From Helicobacter canis (GTDB lineage: Bacteria; Campylobacterota; Campylobacteria; Campylobacterales; Helicobacteraceae), in the NCBI RefSeq assembly GCF_008693005.1, contig NZ_VXKE01000006.1:1-64000 (forward strand): a DNA stretch of 64,000 nt. Reading direction: 5' to 3'. A program made the position numbers and the translations under genes. Below, one piece after another: positions 1 to 6,544 of this stretch. The notes beneath the pieces were generated by a model. The model was not told the DNA's origin. It made no database searches and saw nothing but the letters and a program-made list of their open reading frames with translations. How positions within the stretch are numbered: position 1 is the stretch's first letter; every line of letters starts with the position of its first letter.

Positions 1-1
1 T

Positions 2-493
2 ATCAACTTTGGCTCATCTTTTAGACTAGGCTCATCTGTGTATATGTATGGAAGCAAATCTATCCTCTTCCCTTCAGTTGGTGTAGGTGTAGAGGGTGGC
101 TATCTAGGAGAGTTTGAGATGAGGACAAACCGCTCTGGTGAGCTACGCTATGGAGGACTAAGCCAAGGCTATGCTGTTACTTATGCCCAAGCAAATCTCA
201 ACTACTACCAAGAGTATGGCAAAAGGCTCTCTACTACACTAGGTGGTGGATTTAGGTATCTAATGAATACAGATATAAACATTATGCCAACACTTAATGG
301 CAAGGCTTATACCATTGATGAAAAGACAGGTAGAGCAGCAGCAGTGCATGTAGCTCCATTTTTCTACCAAGGCACCTTTGTGATAAATTACCACACAGAC
401 AAAGCAGGAAACTTCTCTGCAGGCTATGTGGCAGTAGGTGGGGAGCTTGGGATTACGCATAATGCTTCTGTAAGGTGGCATTATTTCTTTTAA
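2..493 (+). CDS. C-terminal end of an outer-membrane/autotransporter beta-barrel protein (partial)
   Basis: The reading frame is open from the first bases of the window, so the 5' part and start codon lie outside. The visible 163 residues alternate hydrophobic and polar residues, are rich in Gly, Tyr and Phe, and end in an aromatic C-terminus (HYFF). That pattern is recognised by the BAM outer-membrane assembly machinery. The content resembles the C-terminal barrel of Helicobacter VacA-like autotransporters, but the passenger is not visible, so a plain outer-membrane protein is possible. No terminator hairpin directly follows the stop; a hairpin-rich non-coding region does. Confidence 0.7.
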   Translation: MNFGSSFRLGSSVYMYGSKSILFPSVGVGVEGGYLGEFEMRTNRSGELRYGGLSQGYAVTYAQANLNYYQEYGKRLSTTLGGGFRYLMNTDINIMPTLNGKAYTIDEKTGRAAAVHVAPFFYQGTFVINYHTDKAGNFSAGYVAVGGELGITHNASVRWHYFF

Positions 494-531
494 TGCTTGA
501 AGTTTCTCGTTGGTGGATTCGGCTTTTGGGC

Positions 532-615
532 TAGAATCGCGGATTGCTGCGGCAAGCCTGCGGTCACTACCGCTAAGGTAGCTCCCTTGTCTCGCCTTGC
601 AAAGCCACGATTCTA
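532..615. repeat. Nested inverted repeat in the intergenic region
   Basis: The outer arms are TAGAATCGCGG at 532-542 and its near-complement at 605-615 (one mismatch in 11). A middle arm pairs GCAAG at 552-556 with CTTGC at 596-600. An inner hairpin pairs CTACC at 567-571 with GGTAG at 577-581. It has no tRNA landmarks. It could be a mobile palindromic element, a structured RNA or a decayed terminator of the upstream gene. It opens the 494-972 gene-free stretch, in which I see only repeats and the lpxB promoter. Confidence 0.5.
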
Positions 616-625
616 ACTCCAAAAT

Positions 626-819
626 CCTAGAATCCTTTGCTTGCTTTTTTAGAGTTTAGATTTTTAGCATTTTTAGCATTTTTACTTTTTCACATTTCTA
701 GCTCCCCCCTAAAATCCTTAAAAAGCCCCACTAGCAACACCGCAAATCTTAGAATCGTTTTACTCTCAAACTAACTTCACTCCTAGAATCCTTTGCTGAC
801 TTTTTTACATTTTAGACTT
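626..819. repeat. Imperfect direct repeat, two copies
   Basis: The segment at 626-663 recurs at 782-819. Both begin CCTAGAATCCTTTGCT, followed by a T-run and a TTTAGA-rich tail. Between and after them are short reiterations of TTTTTAGCA and TTTTAGAC. No reading frame is preserved, so this looks like non-coding repeat decay. Confidence 0.5.
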
Positions 820-850
820 TTATTAGATTTTAGACTTTTACACTTTTAGC

Positions 851-898
851 GTTTATCCGTCATTGCGAGCCGCGTTAGCGGCGCGGCAATTCATAAAC
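851..898. repeat. Palindromic repeat element (CATTGCGAG type)
   Basis: Three nested arms are visible: GTTTAT (851-856) with ATAAAC (893-898), ATTGC (862-866) with GCAAT (886-890), and GCCGC (869-873) with GCGGC (878-882) around a GTTA loop. The CATTGCGAG half-site reappears in reverse orientation at 11942-11952, which suggests a dispersed family. Confidence 0.5.
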
Positions 899-935
899 AA
901 AAACAAAACCCCCTAGAATCGCTTCTATGAAAAGC

Positions 936-944
936 TGTTATACT
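936..944 (+). promoter_or_regulatory. Extended -10 promoter of lpxB
   Basis: TGTTATACT matches the TGnTATAAT extended -10 element used by the housekeeping sigma factor in Helicobacter. It lies 28 bases before the chosen lpxB ATG. Confidence 0.45.
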
Positions 945-972
945 TCCTTATGCCAAACAAGGATTGCAATCA

Positions 973-2199
973 ATGAGACTTTTTTTAAGCGCGCTAGAGC
1001 CTAGCGCAAATATCCACGCCAGAGAAGTTGTGCGCGAGCTGCTTACTCTGCTAGAATCCAGCCTAGATTCTAAAGCTACGCTAGAGATTGTGGGCGTGTT
1101 TGACCCTAGCCTGCTTGCAGAGCTTCACCAAGGCGCAATCAAGCTAGCTCCACACTACCACCCAAGAGACTTTTCCATTATGGGCTTTAGCGATGTGGCT
1201 GTAAAAATCCCATTTCTATGGCGAGCGCAAAGAGAGCTAGCCACAATCGCTCTGGGGGCTAAAGTGATTATGCTTATGGATTCTTCATCATTCCACATTC
1301 GCTTAAGCAAGCGCATAAGAGCTATGCAGCCCCCAAATAAACGCGCAACAATTTACTACTATATCCTGCCCCAGCTCTTTGCGTGGAAAAGCTGGCGAGC
1401 AAAGATTTTAGAGCGATATTGCGATAAATTGCTTGGGATTTTGCCCTTTGAGGCGGAGTATTATAGTAAGCAGGCAAGAGAGAGCGGGCAGCTTGTCTAT
1501 GTGGGACACCCGCTGCTAGATGAGCTAGAATCCAGTCTGCTAGATTCTAGGGCAAATGCCAAAGCCACCCCTGCAAGCTCCCAATCACACACGCCTTGCA
1601 TTGTCTTTATGCCCGGCTCTAGGCGTGGAGAAATTAGGCGGATATTCCCCACCTTTTATGCCGTGGCAAAGCAGCTGCCTAATGCCAAAAAGCTCCTTGT
1701 GATCCCAAGCACTTTCGCACAGGATTCTAGCGATATGGCGCATTTGCAGGCTATCTATGAGAGCGATCCTAGCACAAAGGGAGCATTGCAGGACTTCACC
1801 CTATGCTTTGAGACAAGGTCTGCGCTTATGCAAGCAGACTTTGCCTTCATCTGCTCTGGCACAGCGACTTTAGAGGCTGCGCTACTTGGCACGCCCTTTG
1901 TGCTAGGCTATAAGGCAGCGTGGCTGGACTATGCGATTGCTCGCTGCTTTGTGCATTTGCGCTATATTGGGCTGGCAAATATTTTTTACAATGCCTTGTG
2001 TGGGGAGAAGCCCGGCTGCGGCAGCTCCACAATCCACCAAGAGCTAGTCCAAGGCTCTATGAGCGTGGAAAATCTCCTGCAAGCCTACCACCAAGCACAA
2101 GCACAAGACTTTATTGATAATGCCTACAAGCTACGCGCCTACTTGAAGCACGGCAGCGCGCGCAATGTAGCAGCACTGCTTGCAGAGCATTTAGCCTAG
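973..2199 (+). CDS. lpxB: Lipid-A-disaccharide synthase
   Basis: Condenses UDP-2,3-diacylglucosamine with lipid X to form the lipid A disaccharide at the inner membrane, the GT19 step of the Raetz pathway. The family's N-terminal SALE.SAN.H block is at residues 6-15, PGSR.GEI is in the middle and the SGTATLE block is in the C-terminal half. The ATG at 973 is chosen over a TTG at 964 because AAGGA at 959-963 gives a 9-base spacing. At 408 aa it is longer than usual for the family (roughly 360-390). Part of the excess is Ser/Ala-rich stretches such as LESSLLDSRANAKA, encoded by TAGAATC motif copies. Its stop overlaps the convergent downstream gene by 9 bases. Confidence 0.93.
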   Translation: MRLFLSALEPSANIHAREVVRELLTLLESSLDSKATLEIVGVFDPSLLAELHQGAIKLAPHYHPRDFSIMGFSDVAVKIPFLWRAQRELATIALGAKVIMLMDSSSFHIRLSKRIRAMQPPNKRATIYYYILPQLFAWKSWRAKILERYCDKLLGILPFEAEYYSKQARESGQLVYVGHPLLDELESSLLDSRANAKATPASSQSHTPCIVFMPGSRRGEIRRIFPTFYAVAKQLPNAKKLLVIPSTFAQDSSDMAHLQAIYESDPSTKGALQDFTLCFETRSALMQADFAFICSGTATLEAALLGTPFVLGYKAAWLDYAIARCFVHLRYIGLANIFYNALCGEKPGCGSSTIHQELVQGSMSVENLLQAYHQAQAQDFIDNAYKLRAYLKHGSARNVAALLAEHLA

Positions 2200-2685
2200 A
2201 ATCTCCACTTGCATAACAATCCGTATCCCAAGCCTTGCGCACACTTGCGAGACTTTGGGGGATAGGTTTAGGGCTAGGGTGTCCTTTTTATTAAGATAGG
2301 AGTGGATCTTTAGCACGATAAAGGCATTATGCTGCTCTTTGAGAATCTCTAATGCCTTTTGCTTATGGCTTATGCGCTCGACAAAGCGATCGCACTCTTT
2401 GCGGAACATCGCTGGGGTAATAGTTTTGGAGTGGATTTTATAAAATGCCTTTGGCTCATCTTTAGACTCATCGCTATGCCCGCTAGAATCTAGCTTGCTA
2501 GATTCTAGTGCTGCTTGGTAGCGCGCTAGCTCACTGCGCCACTCTCTGTAAGAAAGCGTAATAGACTCTGCGTTTTTATGCTTATACACACTTGGGCGAA
2601 GCCCTAAGCTATCATACACAGCAAAGGGACAAAACTCCTCCATATACAACTCTAAGCCGATGACACAATATGAGCGTTTTTGCAT
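2191..2685 (-). CDS. Hypothetical protein (164 aa)
   Basis: I do not recognise this family. It is a soluble, charged protein with no signal peptide or membrane segment. It has a predicted helical, Lys/Glu-rich C-terminal half and a low-complexity loop LESSKLDSSGHSDES near residue 65. That loop is encoded by a perfect inverted pair of TAGAATC motifs at 2483-2508. A strong ribosome-binding site (TAAGGAGAT) precedes the ATG, and an extended -10 lies upstream, so the gene is very probably real. It converges on lpxB with a 9-base overlap. Confidence 0.7.
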   Translation of the reverse strand: MQKRSYCVIGLELYMEEFCPFAVYDSLGLRPSVYKHKNAESITLSYREWRSELARYQAALESSKLDSSGHSDESKDEPKAFYKIHSKTITPAMFRKECDRFVERISHKQKALEILKEQHNAFIVLKIHSYLNKKDTLALNLSPKVSQVCARLGIRIVMQVEILG

Positions 2686-2716
2686 AAATACATCTCCTTA
2701 AACCTTTGGGATAAGG

Positions 2717-2725
2717 ATTTTACCA
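2717..2725 (-). promoter_or_regulatory. Extended -10 promoter of the 164-aa hypothetical gene
   Basis: On the minus strand the sequence reads TGGTAAAAT, a TGnTAnAAT element about 30 bases upstream of the ATG. Confidence 0.35.
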
Positions 2726-2751
2726 AAATCACTACACACTTTTTAAGAGAG

Positions 2752-2779
2752 ATCCCCCAAAAGGAGAGAAAAGGGGGAT
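2752..2779. terminator. Stem-loop downstream of hugZ
   Basis: ATCCCCC at 2752-2758 pairs with GGGGGAT at 2773-2779 around a 14-base A/G-rich loop. It lies after the hugZ stop and before the next gene's promoter, as expected for a terminator, but no clear U-run follows on the minus strand. Confidence 0.35.
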
Positions 2780-2869
2780 TATCAAGGAAGAATAATGCAA
2801 TAAACTAATCACAACAACTAAAGGAGACCCACCACACTCCACCCTATTACGCCTTTAGCTTGTGAGTAG

Positions 2870-3649
2870 CTAGCGTGCTGCGTGCGGAGAGTGCCCGTGC
2901 GCGCCCATTTTGTGCGGATTCCCAGAGCCACCTAGGTAGGAAATCTCGCCATTGCCTGCAATGCTATATGCCTGCCCAAAGCCTTTGACATAGCGTCCAG
3001 AGCCTGCAATAAGCTCGATTAAATGGAAATCTTGCATAGCTTTAATGCTCTTAATCCCCCCAGCCCCGCCACTTTGCTCCACAAAGCGCGCAAACACGCT
3101 CTCAAACTCTTCACCCCCCCTATCCACAAAGCGCGCGCTCACGCGGTAGCGCAGTCTTTTGCGCAAGATGACAGACTTTGCCTTGCTTTCATCTTCTAAG
3201 AACATTAGCTCGATATTGCTTGGATTAGCACGGATACTTGCGTAATGCTCCGCCACTTCGCTGATATAGATGTAGAATCTCCCTTCACTATGGATAACAG
3301 GCGCGTAAGTCGCTAGAGCTTCCCCGCTAGGACTAAGGCTCGCTAGCACGCCTGAGCCAAACTCCTTGGCAAACTCGGCGATCTCTTGCTTAATCGCCTC
3401 TAAATCGTGCGTTTGCTCCACGCTCATACATAGGGAAATGATGGCGTTTTTTATCGTGTCTGGTGTGGCTTTCTGGGGGAACTCCACGCGCACACTCCCG
3501 CCTGCATAGGCTATATCTAGCCCTTCAAAATCCACAGACTCTAGCACGACATTTCTAGGCTCACTTTGATTGCCAAACTTTTTGACCAAGCCGACAAGCT
3601 CCTTGGTATGATGATCATTCATATGTGTGATAATGCTTGTAAAGTCCAT
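2870..3649 (-). CDS. hugZ: HugZ family heme oxygenase
   Basis: Degrades heme to release iron in the cytoplasm, using the split-barrel (FMN-binding-like) HugZ/ChuZ fold rather than the canonical heme oxygenase fold. Length (259 aa) matches the family (H. pylori HugZ about 250 aa). An N-terminal HMNDHH block at residues 9-14 precedes the split-barrel domain at about residues 90-240. The His-rich tail GNPHKMGAHGHSPH fits the C-terminal loop that supplies the heme-ligand histidine in the H. pylori enzyme. A G7 run lies in the coding strand near residue 178. A Fur-box-like site overlaps the promoter, so iron repression is likely. Confidence 0.9.
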   Translation of the reverse strand: MDFTSIITHMNDHHTKELVGLVKKFGNQSEPRNVVLESVDFEGLDIAYAGGSVRVEFPQKATPDTIKNAIISLCMSVEQTHDLEAIKQEIAEFAKEFGSGVLASLSPSGEALATYAPVIHSEGRFYIYISEVAEHYASIRANPSNIELMFLEDESKAKSVILRKRLRYRVSARFVDRGGEEFESVFARFVEQSGGAGGIKSIKAMQDFHLIELIAGSGRYVKGFGQAYSIAGNGEISYLGGSGNPHKMGAHGHSPHAAR

Positions 3650-3678
3650 TTCGCGCTCCTTGATTGATTTGTGCGGGC

Positions 3679-3684
3679 ATTATA
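3679..3684 (-). promoter_or_regulatory. -10 box of hugZ
   Basis: A perfect TATAAT on the minus strand, 30 bases before the hugZ ATG. Confidence 0.5.
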
Positions 3685-3710
3685 AATTTCTGCAACTTAG
3701 ACTTTTATTA

Positions 3711-3730
3711 AAAATAAGAATAACTATCAC
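3711..3730 (-). promoter_or_regulatory. Candidate Fur box upstream of hugZ
   Basis: On the minus strand the site reads GTGATAGTTATTCTTATT, close to the classical GATAATGATAATCATTATC operator with two GATAAT-like hexamers. It sits just upstream of the hugZ -10 in the -35 region, where Fur binding would block RNA polymerase. Iron-dependent control of heme oxygenase genes is established in related bacteria; binding here is inference. Confidence 0.5.
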
Positions 3731-3762
3731 AAATGAAACCAATCCCCCGCAGCCAAGCCCTA

Positions 3763-3788
3763 GCTAGAATCTAAAGCTAGATTCTAGC
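3763..3788. repeat. Perfect inverted pair of TAGAATC motifs between divergent genes
   Basis: An 11-bp arm beginning GCTAGAATCTA at 3763-3773 is matched by its complement at 3778-3788 around a 4-base loop. Unlike most such pairs in the window it does not end a gene. It separates the hugZ promoter from the radical-SAM promoter, so it may act as an insulator or mark a lost gene. Confidence 0.6.
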
Positions 3789-3819
3789 CTAAAGCACGCA
3801 GTGGGCTTACCCTAGATCC

Positions 3820-3849
3820 TTGACTCATTTTTTTTTTTTTTTGTAATCT
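3820..3849 (+). promoter_or_regulatory. Promoter with a T15 tract as spacer (phase-variation candidate)
   Basis: TTGACT at 3820-3825 and TAATCT at 3844-3849 (preceded by TG) are separated by 18 bases. Fifteen of those are an uninterrupted T run at 3828-3842. Gain or loss of a T would move the spacer between good and poor lengths. Poly-T promoter tracts of this kind control outer-membrane adhesin genes such as sabA in H. pylori. The start codon lies 38 bases downstream. Confidence 0.65.
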
Positions 3850-3887
3850 GCGCGTTTTTAGATTCTAGCTACTTGTAAGGATAAGCG

Positions 3888-4916
3888 ATGAAGCAAATGA
3901 TCAAGTCTCTTTACACGCGCGCGCCAGATCGCTTTAAAACAAAGCTGCATAATCTCCTAAACAGCGATGGATTCTACACAAACAAGTCCCAGAATCTAAT
4001 TGATAGGATAGAAGCTCTAAGCACGCCAATCACTGACAAAGAGCTACAAAAGCGTGTTTTAAAAGACACTCTCTTGCTTGTGGAGATAGAGATCGCTAGC
4101 TTTTGTAATCGCACTTGCTGGTTTTGCCCAAACTCTAGCGTCGATAGAAAAAGCAAGAGCATAGAGCTACCTGAAGAAGTCTTCCTAAAGCTTATTGATA
4201 ATCTCGCTCAAATTGACTATGACAAAGACCTAAACTTCCATAGATTTAATGAGCCTTTAGCTGATATGGAGCTGCTACTAAAGCGTGTAAGCCAAGCTAG
4301 AGCCAAGTTGCCTAAGGCGCGATTTACGATCTTTTCTAATGGCGATTATATCGATAGGGACAAGCTAGAGAAGCTCAAAAACGCTGGGGTTAATAGTATG
4401 CTTATGTCCTACTACTATGGGCAGGAAAAGTCCTATGACAAAGAGTCTGTGATACTCCCGGCAATGGAGAAAATGCGCCAAAAGTTAGGGCTAGATTATA
4501 AGGTGGCAGAAGATAGCGATCAGCAGTTTTGCGTGCGCTTTGATTATAGAGATATGGAGATCTATTATCGCGTGTGGAATCCAAGCACAAGTGGGCAGTC
4601 AAGGGGCGGGGCGATAGAGTCGATGAAAAGAGCGCGAAAAGTGGATTCTGGCTGCTTTCAAGGGGCTATGAATTTCTATGTCGATTATAATGGCTTGGTG
4701 ATGCCCTGCTGCCACACGCGCAGTGATGTGAGCGAGCATAGAGACTTTATCGTGGGTGATTGTAATAAGCAGGATATGTTTGAGATATTTTTCAGCCCAG
4801 CTTTTGCGCGCTTGCGAGCCGAGCTTTTTATGAGTAGTCCTTGTAGCCCAGCTGTGCGGCGGATTTGCGCGGATTGTAGCGATAGGAGAAGGGAGCAGTT
4901 CCTAGCTCTAGGGTAG
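3888..4916 (+). CDS. Radical SAM/SPASM domain protein
   Basis: The CNRTCWFC motif at about residues 73-80 is the CxxxCxxC site for the SAM-binding 4Fe-4S cluster. The C-terminal third has a SPASM-like set of cysteines: one at about 257, the pair in MPCCHTRSD, then CSPAVRRICADCSDRR near the end. These hold auxiliary iron-sulfur clusters. Such enzymes modify peptides, proteins or sugars. I cannot assign a substrate, and no short Cys-rich or leader-type precursor gene is visible beside it. The upstream poly-T promoter suggests on/off expression, which would fit a surface-modification role. AAGGATAAGCG precedes the ATG. Confidence 0.8.
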   Translation: MKQMIKSLYTRAPDRFKTKLHNLLNSDGFYTNKSQNLIDRIEALSTPITDKELQKRVLKDTLLLVEIEIASFCNRTCWFCPNSSVDRKSKSIELPEEVFLKLIDNLAQIDYDKDLNFHRFNEPLADMELLLKRVSQARAKLPKARFTIFSNGDYIDRDKLEKLKNAGVNSMLMSYYYGQEKSYDKESVILPAMEKMRQKLGLDYKVAEDSDQQFCVRFDYRDMEIYYRVWNPSTSGQSRGGAIESMKRARKVDSGCFQGAMNFYVDYNGLVMPCCHTRSDVSEHRDFIVGDCNKQDMFEIFFSPAFARLRAELFMSSPCSPAVRRICADCSDRRREQFLALG

Positions 4917-4952
4917 AATCTAGCTAGCAGAATCTAGCTCTTTAGATTCTAG
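4912..4952. terminator. TAGAATC-type bidirectional terminator
   Basis: AGAATCTA at 4929-4936 pairs with TAGATTCT at 4943-4950. A further upstream copy at about 4914-4921 can compete for the same partner. It lies between the convergent radical-SAM gene and the TrkA-domain gene, overlapping both ends. Confidence 0.5.
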
Positions 4953-6388
4953 TGTGAGCCTATGGGGATAAGCATTTGCGGGTGCGTGTTTAGCAGCAAG
5001 GAGAGTCGCTCTGCCTTAGTGGAGAAGAGGGCAAATGCCCTTGATCTAGCGATACACTGCTCAAATGGCAGGAAGTGCAGCACCGGCTCTTTTAACTCTT
5101 GGAGATAAAAGATAGGGTTTTTGCTCGTGGTTTTGGTAACTATGACCTTTTTCCCAAAGCTTCTGCCAAGTGCTTCATAGTCCTTGATGATAGTATCTTG
5201 ATGCCTGCCATCTGGCTCAAAATCATAGGCGTGTATATCAATGTTCATTTGGATTGCTATATCAAAGATCACACTTGAGATATTTTCTCCTGCGTTCATT
5301 TCTTCATTGATGATCACTAGGCTTTGCTTGCATTGATCTAGTGGAAATGCAGCGGTTTTTAGCACAGGGGTGGCGGTGCGGTAGAGTGCCTTGCGGTGGG
5401 ATCGTTTGGCAAAAAGCTCTATGCCCACGATGATTAGCCCGATCTTTTTCGTGCGATCTACATCAAGCCGCTCGATGAAGCTAGTGTTAGCATAGTCAAA
5501 TTTCAGCATAATGCTAGAATCCTGCTTGCATAGCTCTTTGATCGCATAGATTGTGGCAAAGTCTGCGGGATTTAGCACGATGATAAAGAGCTTTGTCGAG
5601 CGGATAAGGCTGTGGAGATAGATCGCTTGCGTAATGTCGCGCATAATCGCGCTAGAATCTTGGGCTAGCATATCCACATAGACATAAATATCACGCCCAA
5701 AAGGTGAGGGAAACTGCCCTATGTCGGATTTGATTTGCTTATAAATATTGCGCAGTGTTTTTGGATCACCTGCGACAAGCACGACATCTTGGGGCTGTAT
5801 CACTAGTGAAAATGTGCTTAAAAGAAATTCATTATTGCGATAGATTCCAACGATTTTATAGTTTTTCTGCTGGATAGAGCCGATGTGCCGATAGGCAAAC
5901 ACACTCCCAAAGGGCACGCCCACTTCCATAATCTCGCCCTGCCCTAGCCCAAAGCCACGCGGTATAATGGGGACATTAGGCAGCCTTGAGATAAACTGCC
6001 CCGCGATAATCTTTGCATTATCAAGAAATATGGCGTGATCATCGCGCTGCAAGCTCTCATCTCCTATGCTAGAGAGTGTAACAATGCGCGCTTCCTTGCA
6101 GATTTTGCGCACGATCTTAAACACCGCGCCCGCTTGCAAGGCATCTTCCATAATCACAAACACATCGCTAAGATCTAGGCTTCTGTGCTCATCAAACACT
6201 TGTGTAAGGTGGTATTGGGAAGTGGGGTCAAAGTTGTGGAAGCTAAAGGAGCTTGGGAACTTCTCTGGGATCATTGCAGAGTCTTTGACAATGACAATGT
6301 AGAGATTGTTGCTAAAGTATTTTTCTAGCACCGAGCTAAGAAACACCCTACCAACAACACCATCAAGCACAAGCACGACTTTTTTCAC
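4949..6388 (-). CDS. TrkA-N/TrkA-C (RCK-like) domain protein, COG3400 type
   Basis: The N-terminal 140 residues look like a Rossmann TrkA-N fold (VVLVLDGVVGRVFLSSVL). A TrkA-C-like beta-rich domain follows at about 140-225, including the VQPQDVVLVAGD-like segment typical of RCK_C. The last 250 residues are not recognised. It has no membrane segment, so by family it would be a nucleotide-sensing gating or regulatory subunit of potassium or other ion transport. No channel gene is adjacent. It has its own extended -10 promoter at 6451-6459 and an AAGGA site before the ATG. Confidence 0.7.
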   Translation of the reverse strand: MKKVVLVLDGVVGRVFLSSVLEKYFSNNLYIVIVKDSAMIPEKFPSSFSFHNFDPTSQYHLTQVFDEHRSLDLSDVFVIMEDALQAGAVFKIVRKICKEARIVTLSSIGDESLQRDDHAIFLDNAKIIAGQFISRLPNVPIIPRGFGLGQGEIMEVGVPFGSVFAYRHIGSIQQKNYKIVGIYRNNEFLLSTFSLVIQPQDVVLVAGDPKTLRNIYKQIKSDIGQFPSPFGRDIYVYVDMLAQDSSAIMRDITQAIYLHSLIRSTKLFIIVLNPADFATIYAIKELCKQDSSIMLKFDYANTSFIERLDVDRTKKIGLIIVGIELFAKRSHRKALYRTATPVLKTAAFPLDQCKQSLVIINEEMNAGENISSVIFDIAIQMNIDIHAYDFEPDGRHQDTIIKDYEALGRSFGKKVIVTKTTSKNPIFYLQELKEPVLHFLPFEQCIARSRAFALFSTKAERLSLLLNTHPQMLIPIGSH

Positions 6389-6450
6389 ATAGAATCCTTA
6401 TAAGCTGCCTTTGGGGCTGACTAAACACCTTTAGCTTTTAGAATGCTAGC

Positions 6451-6459
6451 ATTATACCA
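6451..6459 (-). promoter_or_regulatory. Extended -10 promoter of the TrkA-domain gene
   Basis: The minus strand reads TGGTATAAT, a perfect TGnTATAAT, 63 bases upstream of the ATG at 6388. Confidence 0.55.
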
Positions 6460-6520
6460 AAAGCCTAAATCTATCCCACGCTAGCACTTTAAGCCTAAGC
6501 CCTAGCGCAAATCTCGCAGA

Positions 6521-6544
6521 GCTAGAATCTAGCTAGATTCTAGC
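6521..6544. terminator. 24-bp perfect palindrome ending the glycosyltransferase gene
   Basis: A perfect palindrome of two abutting TAGAATC motifs in opposite orientation, beginning GCTAGAATCTAG. It includes the glycosyltransferase stop codon at 6540-6542. Position at the end of a transcription unit fits a terminator. The run of such sites across the window suggests the motif also has another role. Confidence 0.55.

Noticed and set aside
532..615. Possible tRNA or small structured RNA gene
   Set aside because: Arms are present but there is no acceptor/T-loop consensus or anticodon arm of the right size; kept as a repeat only.
260..622. 120-residue minus-strand open frame across the end of the outer-membrane gene
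   Set aside because: It is antisense to a convincing barrel sequence, runs into a hairpin-rich repeat and has no ribosome site or family features.
3114..3120. C7 run (G7 on the coding strand) in hugZ as a switch
   Set aside because: It is too short to be convincing and iron control already explains regulation.
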